Source: JALOAF01 sp035446765 (lineage in GTDB: Bacteria > Patescibacteriota > Gracilibacteria > Absconditabacterales > Absconditicoccaceae). From it: a DNA stretch of 28,428 nt. A program made the translations under genes and the position numbers. The stretch is taken from the NCBI GenBank assembly GCA_035446765.1, contig DAOTFU010000011.1, positions 1-28,428 on the forward strand, in the 5' to 3' direction. This document shows, in pieces, positions 7,843 to 17,227 of this stretch. Under the pieces are notes generated by a model that ran no database searches, was not told the origin of the DNA, and saw nothing but the letters and a program-made list of their open reading frames with translations. Positions within the stretch are counted from its first letter, which is position 1, and each line of letters begins with the position of its first letter.

Positions 7843-8859
7843 ATGGTGAATACAGCAAATATAACCGAAGAAAATAAGCTTTCCTTGGATAATATCAAAA
7901 AGAATCCTGATCAAATTTCCCAATTATCTGATGAAGATTTGAAAAGTTTTTTTGATCAAGAGAAAGACACCGATGATTATGATTTAATTAGTTCATTATC
8001 AAAAGAACTTGGATCTAGAAAACAAAAAGAAGAAATTCAAGAAGATCCAGAACTTCAAAAAAAACTTGCAGAAGATCAATTAAAACAAGAAGAATCAAAT
8101 GCTGAAGAACAGAAAAAAATGCAAGAAGAGAGTGAAATTACAAAAGAGGTAGAACTAGATCATGTAGAAGAACTTAAAAAAAAGCTAGAAGCAAAAGAAG
8201 AGGATAATCAAACATTAGAAAAGTGGATACAAGATTTAGAAAAAAAACTTGATGATAAAAACAAAGAAAACTCTTCTAAATTGGAAGAGTTAAAAGAAGC
8301 TCAAAAATCTTGAGATAAACAAGAACTGAAGAGATTAAGATGAGTGATTAAAAAATTGGCTCTAGAAAAAAAAGCTTTAAAAGATACTTATGCATGAGAA
8401 CTTCCTAAATACGATGCATCAAAAATTAAGAAACTAAAAACTAGATGGATTGGATTTAAATTGTTTTCAAAAAGGCAAATTGATGGACAGACGGTAATAT
8501 CAGGTCCACAATTGATGTTTAGAAATAATATTCGTTCACGTAGAAGATTAAATAAGACAGTTAAGATGTTTAATAAAATTTGAAACGATCCTAAAAAAGC
8601 TATTAGATACATATTGTCTAAAAGTATTACATGACAAATCTGAATGTGAGTTAAAAAACTAAATAACCGATTTACTATAAGAGACACTGATAAATTTGAT
8701 GAAGTATTCAACAAACAAAAGAAAAAATTTATAGAAAATTTAGAATCAAAAATGGAAAAAAAATCTATGAGTGAGGTAGATAAAAAGACACTACAAGCTA
8801 TAAAAGATAGAATTGATTACTATCAAAAAGCTTACAAAAGAAAAATGATAACAGTTTAG
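7843..8859 (+). CDS. Unknown protein with acidic coiled coil and basic C-terminus
   Basis: 338 residues from the ATG at 7843. An in-frame ATG at 7813 would add ten mostly hydrophobic residues but sits only about 2 nt past the expected transcription start. Residues 1-70 are acidic and polar. About 70-185 form a Glu/Lys coiled coil (VEELKKKLEAKEEDNQTLEK, then IQDLEKKLDDKNKENSSKLE). The C-terminal 150 residues are strongly basic (RWIGFKLFSKRQ, RNNIRSRRRLNKTVKMFNKI), without catalytic motifs. The GFKLFSKRQ segment resembles WGLFSRKQYG near the C-terminus of the 904-residue protein downstream, hinting at a shared module. No function can be assigned. UGA-coded glycines begin at 8311. Confidence 0.75.
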
Positions 8860-8891
8860 AAACGCTTCAACGTTGCAACGATGAGACGTTT
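8860..8891 (+). repeat. Hairpin repeat after the coiled-coil gene
   Basis: AAACG (8860-8864) pairs with CGTTT (8887-8891) around an inner CGTTGCAACG palindrome (8871-8880). Its TTCAACGTTGCAACGAT and GAGAC words match 19588-19617, so it looks like a copy of a dispersed repeat. It may weakly terminate or punctuate the operon. Confidence 0.42.
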
Positions 8892-8921
8892 AAAAGATTT
8901 ATATTAATACTATTAAAAAAA

Positions 8922-9215
8922 ATGAAAACATTAAAAGAGACAGTAGATTATATCCACAACTACATGACTGAATATGATAATTCAGCAGAAGTCATAGAGA
9001 AAGATGTGTTGTACGATATGATGGAGGAAGAATTGCTGGATACAGTACAAGATGTTTTGACAGAAGAAGATCTCAAAACATGGGTCAATAGTAAAGATGA
9101 TACTTATTTGGACAAAATACTAAATGAAAGATTAGAAAATTATCCTGGTCTTTTGGAAGATATCAAAAATGAAGTTTTGAATGAGTATGTGAGTTGAGAC
9201 GCAGATTCCGATTAA
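8922..9215 (+). CDS. Small acidic helical protein, DUF5663-like
   Basis: 97 residues, very acidic and all-helical by pattern (KDVLYDMMEEELLDTVQDVL, LDKILNERLENYPGLLEDI). The order of a long first helix, a T/D-EE turn, then ERLxxYPGLLEDIxxEVLxEY matches the small protein at 16148. It also matches a family of short acidic proteins common in CPR genomes that I associate with DUF5663, whose function is unknown. The family link is from memory of its pattern, not a search. The stop codon lies inside an 18-bp palindrome (9205-9222). It sits between the two coiled-coil genes and is probably cotranscribed. Confidence 0.72.
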
Positions 9216-9280
9216 TCGGAATAACGTCGAAACAATACCGGCGATTTGACTCTGGTCTACCGGAGGAACACAGTCGGTAT
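9205..9280 (+). promoter_or_regulatory. Palindrome and structured spacer before the 904-residue gene
   Basis: A perfect 18-bp palindrome (9205-9222) spans the preceding stop codon. A second structure follows: ATACC (9235-9239) with GGTAT (9276-9280), and inside it GACT (9248-9251) with AGTC (9272-9275). An alternative pairing uses the two CCGG copies at 9238-9241 and 9260-9263. It is GC-richer than its surroundings. It may be an intergenic repeat, a processing site or a leader; no known RNA family is recognised. Confidence 0.4.
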
Positions 9281-9313
9281 GAGTTGAGAGTAGTTTATTT
9301 GTAAATTAAGATC

Positions 9314-12028
9314 ATGGTTGATTATACATCTACATTACAGAAATTAAGGGATATTGATTGAAAGATCAATAATATTAATAATTTAGATGAATTAAATAAT
9401 GTAATATCTAGAAGGGTTTCAGATCTTTATTCTGTGCTTTCTAGTAATAATTTTTTTATAAATCAAGATGTTAGTAGAGAAATAGATAATATTGAGTCTA
9501 GGTTGAATATATGATGAACATTAATTACAGAAGCTCAATGAGAAATTGCTCGTTTAGTTGCTGAAAGAGCTGCTCTTCCAGCCTGAGCCACATCTAATAC
9601 AAGGAGGTCTGAAATTTGAAGAGAAATATGAAAACTTCTTCGTGTAACATGATGAACAGAAGCTGCACCATGAAACTGATCTACAACTAGGATACAAGAT
9701 AGGCACAATGATTACAACAATATAAAAGTTGCTAAAGACAGTTTCAATATAAACAATACGTTAGCTGATCACAGCCATACTTTATGAGTAGCTAGTACAT
9801 ATGCCAATTTAAATTGAGTAGGAAAATTTGCATGTACACCAGTAAAACCAGTAAATTGATTCCATTTTTTTGATGAGAATTGAAATAGAATTAATGCATC
9901 TTCATGAAAATATAAATTTAAAATGAAATTAGATGACGGTAGTGAGACTGATGTTAAAGTAGAGGGCTTAACTATTACTGATTGAACATGAATTCCACCA
10001 TATTCTATTGTTTTTTCAAGTAATGTTAAATTTGACCCCTCAAATATAGACTTTAGTAAGCCTCTTGAATTAAATATATGATGAGTTTATGAAAATGTGT
10101 GAGGTACAGGAATAAATGTAATCCATACCAAAAAATTGAAAACAAAATTTTTAGATGCTAATTTTTTGCCAGATCAGCCTGCGCTTGCTTGAGAATTTGA
10201 TAACTATAACAATTCTGGTCCATGAAATAGAATTTCAGGTCATTTAACAAGTAGATATGATTCGGATATACATAAGTTAGAAAGAGAAGCAATTGAACGT
10301 GCTCTAAAAGATTGAGATGGTCCTAAATATGAACAATTAACACCAGAACAAAAAGAACAATTTTATCAACATATCCGTAGTCTGAATCATCCGACTCTAG
10401 CTGGTGCAGATTTTTTTTCAGCTTTAAATCCAGGACTGAATCTTAATAGTTATAATCATTTCAGAGATTGGTTTACCCATGATGATAGAGATTGGAATAA
10501 AGATATAAAAATTAAAACAAGAAGAAAATATAATGACTTTATACACAATAACTTGGAAACAAAAAGCACAGAATATATTAACAGCCAATTAGATAGTGAT
10601 TTGATAGATAATATGAATACCAATAGATTTTTAAAATCAGAATTAACTACATTCTTTGATAGGATTAGAAATAATAGAGAAGATGATAATGTTCACTCAG
10701 TGATAGATAATGATCTTGATGATAAAAATCATAAAATGAAAAAATGACCACGATCTTTATTATATCCAAGAGATAAAAATTATATGAGATTTTTTTCATG
10801 ATCATCTAAAAGATTAGACAATCAAGAGGTAGATATCAGCACAAATTCTGAACCAGAAGATTTAAATAATAAAGAGCCGGTAAAGTATAATATTACCACT
10901 AGTGTAAGCTGAAGAAACAAAATACAAGCTGAAATAGAAATAGAATGAGAAAAAAAGAAATTACAGTTCAAGGCCTGAGAACCATCTGCTTTGGTTCACA
11001 AAATTATGAGAGATCATAGAATCAAATATGGTAAAGTGAGAGCTCATATTGCTTACAATATATATAAGTCTATCATCCAGATCGCAAAAGATAAGGATTT
11101 AAGTTTGAGATATCGTCAAGACAATGAACATATGAGACTTCTAGATATAGATGAAAATGAAAATATTGTACTGAAGAATGAAGATGCCTGGACAAATCGT
11201 GGTGGAAGTAACAAAGCAGATACACAAATTCTTTTTGATCAACAATTATTTAAAAATACCAATGATTTTAATACTCCTGGTTATAATTGAAGTCTAAGGC
11301 ATGGAATAGAAAATATATCATATCATTTTAATTTAGCTATGAATCAAGTACATAGACAATATCGTAGAGCAGTAAAAAGAAGACTTTTGTGACTTGTGCA
11401 TTCACCTAGCAGACCTAAATTACCAAGTTCAATACGATTAAGTCCCATAAAAAAGATACTCAATTATCGTACAAATACAAATTTTGATTTTAGCACAACT
11501 ATTGATTCTAATTGAAAACAGATTAGCGTAAATTTTAGAAAAAATAAGTATACCATAAATATGGAATGACTAAAAAAGTCAATTTCTTGAAGAGATTTAT
11601 GAAAACTTTTGTGTAAAAGACAATGAAGGAAAAGGGTTTTTGATGGTATGGACAGAGATATTGCAGAATGAATTTATTCTGCATTGATGGAAAAATTGAG
11701 AACAAATTCAAAAATTGCTCGTAGTAATTTTGGTGCTATAGATGATATTACTTGAAACTTATATATTTTGGATTCTGATGGTCAATTTGGTATGATCACA
11801 AAAGAACAACTGGATACAGAAAAAAATCCAGTTCATTGGTGATTATTTTCTAGAAAACAATATTGAGTTATTAACAAAAATAAATTAGATAAGTCTGGTT
11901 ATCAAATATTAGACGAAAAACAAAAGGCAGAAATGATGAAAAATCCATTTTTGATGCAAAGGATAATGAAGGCAGCAAACACTAGAATGTGATTTTTTGA
12001 ATCTACCAGAGCTATTTTTAGTGGATAA
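9314..12028 (+). CDS. Large unknown protein with internal duplication
   Basis: 904 residues, not recognised; no signal peptide and no clear membrane helix. Residues 1-90 are helical. About 120-260 look beta-rich (YKFKMKLDDGSETDVKVEGL), then a polar middle (EQLTPEQKEQFYQHIRSL). Two stretches resemble each other. The first is near residues 530-600 (strands KYNITTSVSGRNKIQAEIEI, then helix KVRAHIAYNIYKSIIQIAKD). The second is near 735-805 (NFDFSTTIDSNGKQISVNF, then MDRDIAEGIYSALMEKLRTN). Each is two strands plus an IAxxIYxxxx helix, followed by an acidic strand segment, which suggests a duplicated domain. Basic patches (RRAVKRRLL) link them. Many UGA-coded glycines. It is followed by a strong terminator, so the first island operon probably ends here. 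Confidence 0.78.
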
Positions 12029-12056
12029 TATAATTTTTTTGTAAAATGTCAAACAT

Positions 12057-12082
12057 AAAAAACAGCATAAATGCTGTTTTTT
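12057..12082 (+). terminator. Terminator after the 904-residue gene
   Basis: A 12-bp A/T-flanked stem, 12057-12068 with 12071-12082, with core CAGCA/TGCTG and a T6 tail. It directly precedes the next promoter; the T-tract overlaps that promoter's -35. Confidence 0.85.
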
Positions 12083-12109
12083 GCTTAATTTGAACTGTTT
12101 GAATATAAT
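12081..12109 (+). promoter_or_regulatory. Promoter of the giant island gene
   Basis: TTGCTT (12081-12086), 17-bp spacer, TATAAT (12104-12109), with the start codon about 36 bp downstream. Confidence 0.58.
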
Positions 12110-12145
12110 TTTGTTGTAGAATATTTAATATTTTTTACAACAAAA
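12109..12145 (+). promoter_or_regulatory. Inverted repeat between -10 and start codon of the giant gene
   Basis: TTTTGTTGTA (12109-12118) and its exact reverse complement TACAACAAAA (12136-12145) bracket an AT-only stretch. The right arm ends on the A of the ATG. It could be an operator over the transcription start, or a 5'-UTR hairpin limiting ribosome access. Confidence 0.5.
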
Positions 12146-15100
12146 TGAGCTCTAACAACTTTTATCAAAAGAATTTTAAACCTTCTGATGCCGAAAGGGT
12201 TGATTCTTTAAAACAAAATTTAAATGATAGTATCAATAAAAGAGATAAAATTGAAGAAAAAACCAACAGAGCATTGCTGGATACGTTTTTGAATGAATGA
12301 AATTCAAAACACATAGACAATGTAGCAGAACTCATTAAGCAAAAAAGGGAATCTCAAGATAGTGTTTCTCAAAATAAATTAAACGTTCTTAAAAATATAT
12401 CTACAAATATTACGTTTAATGGAAACACAATTAAAAAGTCTGATCATGAAGAGGTATATAAAAAATATAATGAAATTCTTAAAGATGATAGCTTATCAGA
12501 CAGTAAAAGAGAAGAGGAATTAGTAAACTTAGACCGTATTTTGGCGTCTAGGACAGTTCTTCTTACAGAAAGTAAATCAATCCAATATATCTTCAAAAGA
12601 AGAATATACTTTACAGAGAGTGTTACACGTGACTATATTTTTTCAGAATTAAATCAGACAGAACCATTTAAATGAAAGATAATAAAAAAGGATTATGATT
12701 TAAGTGGAAAAGAGCATTATTTTATTCAACGAAAAGATGAAGTCACAAAGAATGAAACTCATGGAATAGATGAGCCAAAGAAAAAAGAAGAAAAGAAAGA
12801 TCCGATAGATGATACTGATGTAAAAGAGAAAAATTTAATCAATTCAGGCAATAAAATAGAGGTTAATGTAAATAACAATACTGATATCACTGCATTAGCT
12901 GAAGCTGTTTTGACATTATCAAATCAAATTTTGCAAAACAACAACAATTTACAAAATCAAACAGTTAATGTCCCTAATGGGAACTATCTGCAACAGCAAT
13001 ATCCTATGTTTTATGGCCTGTTTGCCAACAATGGAACTTTCCCACAAAACATAAATCAAAATAATAATCAAGTGAACCCAGTTATCACAAATAATATAGA
13101 TTGATGAACAGACAACGCTTCAAATAATATACAACTTATATCTACTATAGAAAAGATGTTGGAGAATTTGGAGTTAAAGTTGGAAAATAAATTTGAAAAA
13201 AAATATAACAAATTTGTTAAAAAAATATCAAAATTAAAGACCCTAGATATAGAAGAGATTAGAAAAATCATGGAAGTTGAGTTAAAAAAAGTAGAATTAA
13301 ATATTTCTAATGATATGGAAAACAAACTAGAAGAGGTAAAAAAGGAGTTTATTGAGAAAATCGAAAAAATTGAAAAAAAATATGATACAAAATTAGATGA
13401 TATAAAAAATGAGTTTGAGAAGTGATTTAAAGAATTAACATTAGAAATATCTGAATTGAAATGACAAATAGATAATCTTAAATCTCAGCTTGAGGTAATT
13501 AAGGAATTGCAAGAAAATGCAAATAAAGATTTAAAAGAATTAAAAGAGAAACAAGAAGAAATAAACACAAAAATAGACGAATTAAATAAAAAAATAGAAG
13601 AAATTTCAGGACAATTGAAAGAGATTCAAGAAAAATTAGAGGAATGTTGTGATGAAGAAAAACCAATCCCACCAAAACCAATCCCACCAACATCATTAGA
13701 TATGAATGCTGTGATATCAGACATGTGAACTGATGTGCACAGAGAAAAAGTTTCTCTGAAAGTAGAAGAAGAACTTAGAGATGAATATAAAAAAACAGCA
13801 TGGTTTAATATACCCAAAAGAGCATGCTTATTTTTATCTAGATGAGCAAAAAGAAAAAGAAGAATTAGGAGAGAAATGAATGCTATATGAAGAGATGCTT
13901 TTACGTCAGATTCAGTTATAAATTCTAAATTTTCTGATGCAGCAGATCGTCATGAGTTAGAGTTACAAAATAGTTTGGATAGTGTCACTAAAGCAAATAC
14001 TGTAGCATTTCAAAATCAACAAGTAAATGCTTTGTGTGAACAATATCTTCAATGAAATGTAAATGATTCTACATTTGAGACACAATTTAATGCTATAATT
14101 GCTGCTGATGCAGGTATTCAATCTGCTTTAGATGGACAAGATATTACTCATATTGGTACAAATATTTTGCTTAAATTACAACAACAAAGAGCTAAAATGC
14201 AGTTAAATACAAATGTGGAAGGTGAGTTTAATCAATATATAGCTACCTGAAGCCAAGTTCATCTTAATAATATAGATAGATATATAGAGAATTATATTAA
14301 AACATATCAAACAAATCCTGATTTCATGAAGGATTATGAGGCTTATATAAATGCAGTTCCTGGTGCCAGAAATAGATTGCAATTATTCTTAAAACATCAA
14401 TGAGCCGTAATGAAAATGCAAGCTCAAAATGTTAGAATGAACATAGATATTCTTGTTAAATGAAAATCAGCCTATCAAATTGACAATAAAGATCGTCAAA
14501 AAAATTGGAAATATAAAGTTGGAAATTTTTTAGATAAGCTTCCACGATGGATACAAACAGCATGATTTATAGGTGTTTCTGTGGGTACATGATTACTTAC
14601 TTGATGATTGTGAACAGTTGCTGCAGCAGCAATTACAACTTGAGTAACAGCATCTTCTGTGTGATGAATAAACGCTATCAAAAAATATGCACATCACACA
14701 AAAGAGCAAAATACACACGAAAAGAATGTGGTAACAGACTATAGAAATGAGCAAAAAAAGATTGCAGAATGGCAAAATCAAGCTTTAAATGGAAGGCGAT
14801 ATCAACGAAAGACTTATAAAGCAAAAAGACAATTAGCTCTATATGATCAAACAACACAAGAAAATATTAGTATAACACATACAATTACTGATTCAATTCT
14901 TGATTTATCTTCAAAAATTTGAAGTCTAACTCCTCAAGAAGAAAATTATATGAAAAAGAATCTTATTGAGTGATGGACTCGTTTGAAGTATTACAGAGAA
15001 AGATGACATAATTTCTTGGCTTCAAATGAAAATAACAATATAGAGAAAGATTTTAAAGAGCTAGAAAAATCATTAATTTTGTGACTAGGAAAAGTATGAT

Positions 15101-15963
15101 TAACAAATCTTACTGATATAGAGACAATAAGTGCTACTGATGATCTATGAAACAACCTTACATATGATACAATCGAAAAAGATTTAAGAAATAGTTACGA
15201 TAAATCATTAGTTCAATTTAAAAGAGAAAGAAGAAATCTTGCTATTAAATATGGTATATGAACAGCAGCTTTATCTGCAGGTATGTCAGTTGGTATGCAA
15301 TATGTAATGTGAACTTGAATATTCTCTGGTAAGTGAACTCCAGATGTTGCGTGATATACATTTGCAGACAACTCAACAGAAAATTTTGATTTGTGAAAGC
15401 ACGATTTATTAGATGTTTGAACAAAAAATGATATTTATAACACATGATCAGATATTTTCAGTAATCCTAAATTTGTTTGATCAGAAATAAGTATTGAGTT
15501 TGGAGCATGAACCGATGCAACACCAGTTGTATCATGAAACTTTACAGATGTAGCTTATGGTACAAAATTTGATGATGTTATTGCAAATATTGAAGCAATG
15601 GATTTAAGTTCAACTCAGAAAAAAATCTTTACTGATTTTATAAAATCAGAATCATTTCTTCTTGATAGTGGCACCCAAGTAAATGATAATTTACATGGGA
15701 TGAGATGTTTGGAATTTTTAGAACAAACAGCCCAATCCTTATCTGATTCTGGGAACTCAACAACAGATATTAAACTTAGTTATAATCCTGATTTAAATGT
15801 TCAACCAGAAGATTGGTATGATGCTACAGAAAGAGTAGTGAACGCTAATTATAATGTAGATATTCCACCAATAGATTGAAAAGAACCAAGCAGTCGATGA
15901 ACTTATTTACAAGCTCCATTATTCTTCAATACATTTAAAGACAAAAAATTAAAAAAAAGATAA
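12145..15963 (+). CDS. Giant unknown protein: N/Q linker, coiled coil, hydrophobic Gly/Ala segments
   Basis: 1,272 residues to the first in-frame TAA; about 1,318 if a frameshift in the A8 run at 15951-15958 is bypassed. Visible parts in order: a charged helical head (1-200); an Asn/Gln-rich linker (about 230-335); a long Lys/Glu coiled coil (about 335-505); a CC pair and the proline repeat IPPKPIPPTS (about 497-516); a very basic patch (RGAKRKRRIRREM, about 565-577); a helical region; a hydrophobic Gly/Ala/Thr stretch (about 802-847, including GVSVGTGLLTGGLGTVAAAA); another helical region; a second hydrophobic segment (about 1036-1062, AALSAGMSVGMQYVMGTGIF); and a polar C-terminal domain. 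It looks like a membrane-associated structural protein. No enzyme motif is seen, and function is unknown. Confidence 0.8.
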
Positions 15964-16102
15964 GCCCGGTAAAGGAAAAGATAAAATTAAGGGTAAACCC
16001 GAAGATAAGTCAAAAGATAAAAACGGTGACAAACCTAATAATGTTGAAGAAGATAGTATACAAAAACAAAAAGACAAAAAGCTATTTAAAAGAAGAAGGT
16101 AA
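15951..16102 (+). other. Frameshifted C-terminal tail of the giant gene
   Basis: The annotated frame stops at 15961-15963, just after an eight-A run. The frame starting with GAT at 15959 continues for 47 codons to TAA at 16100-16102, and its product has a repetitive, natural-looking composition (DKPGKGKDKIKGKPEDKSKD, ending QKQKDKKLFKRRR). Losing one A from the run would fuse it to the main protein. It could be a sequencing error, a real mutation, or A-tract slippage that yields two protein ends. Confidence 0.55.
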
Positions 16103-16147
16103 TGATTATAAAATCAATTAATAACTTTTATCGTATAAAAACAAAAA

Positions 16148-16444
16148 ATGAATAAGCCCTTTCAAGATCAGTTCTTAGATGAATTAATTATGAAAGCTTG
16201 ATTTGGTGAAGAAGATGTGGAAACAGTAAAAGAAGATCTTAAGCCAATATTACAAGAAAGAATTATGATTCATATCTATAAAACAATCAATGATGAACAA
16301 TCTAAGGTTGTATGAGACTTTTTAGAAAAATCTAAATTTGATGATTTAAATAAATACTTAGCAGACACTATCCCTAATTTTGAAGATTTCTTGATGGAGA
16401 TTTATTCTCAATTTGAGGATGAGTATTTAGAGAATATGAAATAA
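16148..16444 (+). CDS. Small acidic helical protein, DUF5663-like (second copy)
   Basis: 98 residues. The pattern LDELIMKAGFG, then LKPILQERIMIHIYKTINDE, then LNKYLADTIPNFEDFLMEIY is close to what I recall for DUF5663 in CPR genomes: an N-terminal helix, an LQERI helix, an acidic D/E-EQ turn, and an IPNFxxFLxEI end. It is the better match of the two small island proteins. It lies 45 bp after the frameshifted tail of the giant gene and ends in a good terminator, so it probably closes that transcript. Function unknown. Confidence 0.78.
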
Positions 16445-16474
16445 TAATCCAAATAAAATAATGATATTATAAAT

Positions 16475-16503
16475 ATCCAGTCGCTTATCGGCTGGATTTT
16501 TTT
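16475..16503 (+). terminator. Terminator closing the island
   Basis: ATCCAG (16475-16480) pairs with CTGGAT (16492-16497), with additional inner pairing, followed by seven T. Confidence 0.85.
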
Positions 16504-16561
16504 ATACAAATAAATATACTAAATTTGATAACTTTCAACTTTAAACTTTCAACAAGAGTAT

Positions 16562-17167
16562 ATGATATACAACCCATATGACCACTATTTCAACAAAGCA
16601 AAACAGCAATGATACAAGGCTCGTAGTGCTTTCAAGCTAGAAGAAATTCAAAACAAATTCAAATTGATAGACAAAAATACAAAAACAGTTTTGGATATAT
16701 GATGTGCTCCAGGTAGCTGGATGCAATATACTTCTGGCCTACTCACAACCATGAAGGTTAAATATTTTCAAATAATATGATTTGATATCAAGGAAAGTAC
16801 TGTAAACCTTCCCAATGTTCATACCTATATACAAGATGTTACTGATACAGAAAAAATAGATGAGATTTTAAATTCATACAACATTAAGCAAGTAGATTTT
16901 ATCCAGTCTGATATGGCTCCAGACACCATTGGAAACAAATCAATAGATGCTATGCGTTCGATTTGACTACTTGAAGATACACTTCGAATATACAAAAAAT
17001 ATCTTAAACCAAATTGAAGATTTGCTATCAAGATATTTATGTGACCATGATTTGAAGAGTTCGTATCTGAGTTAAAAGAATTATTTTGACACAAAAATAT
17101 TAAAATATTCAAACCAAAATCTTGTCGCAGTATATCAAAGGAAACTTATATAGTAAAAATTGCATAG
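16562..17167 (+). CDS. rlmE: 23S rRNA 2'-O-methyltransferase RlmE (RrmJ/FtsJ)
   Basis: 201 residues, normal for RlmE, which methylates the ribose of U2552 in the 23S rRNA A-loop (E. coli numbering) using S-adenosylmethionine. The K-D-K-E catalytic tetrad is visible: Lys in GYKARSAFKLEE, Asp in the SDMAP motif (QSDMAPDTIGN), Lys in FAIKIF, and Glu in SKETYIV. The SAM-binding motif is VLDIGCAPGSW, with Gly from UGA and Trp from TGG, which separates UGA=Gly from UGA=Trp. It lies about 60 bp before ychF and is likely cotranscribed with it. Short direct repeats (AACTTTCAAC-type) precede the start without an obvious ribosome binding site. Confidence 0.95.
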
Positions 17168-17195
17168 GCAATTTTGGCTGATAGCCTATGGCTAT
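17163..17195 (+). promoter_or_regulatory. Alternative hairpins between rlmE and ychF
   Basis: CATAGGC (17163-17169, overlapping the rlmE stop) pairs with GCCTATG (17184-17190). A competing stem is ATAGCC (17181-17186) with GGCTAT (17190-17195). No strong T-tract follows, so it is more likely a processing or stability element than a terminator. Confidence 0.35.
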
Positions 17196-17227
17196 TAACA
17201 AAAAATTTTAGATTATAGAATTTTTCA

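Noticed and set aside
15960..16122. The other alternative frame after the A8 run (reached by gaining one A)
   Set aside because: It is also open, but its product has random-looking composition, while the frame starting at 15959 shows periodic KDK/KP units typical of a charged tail.
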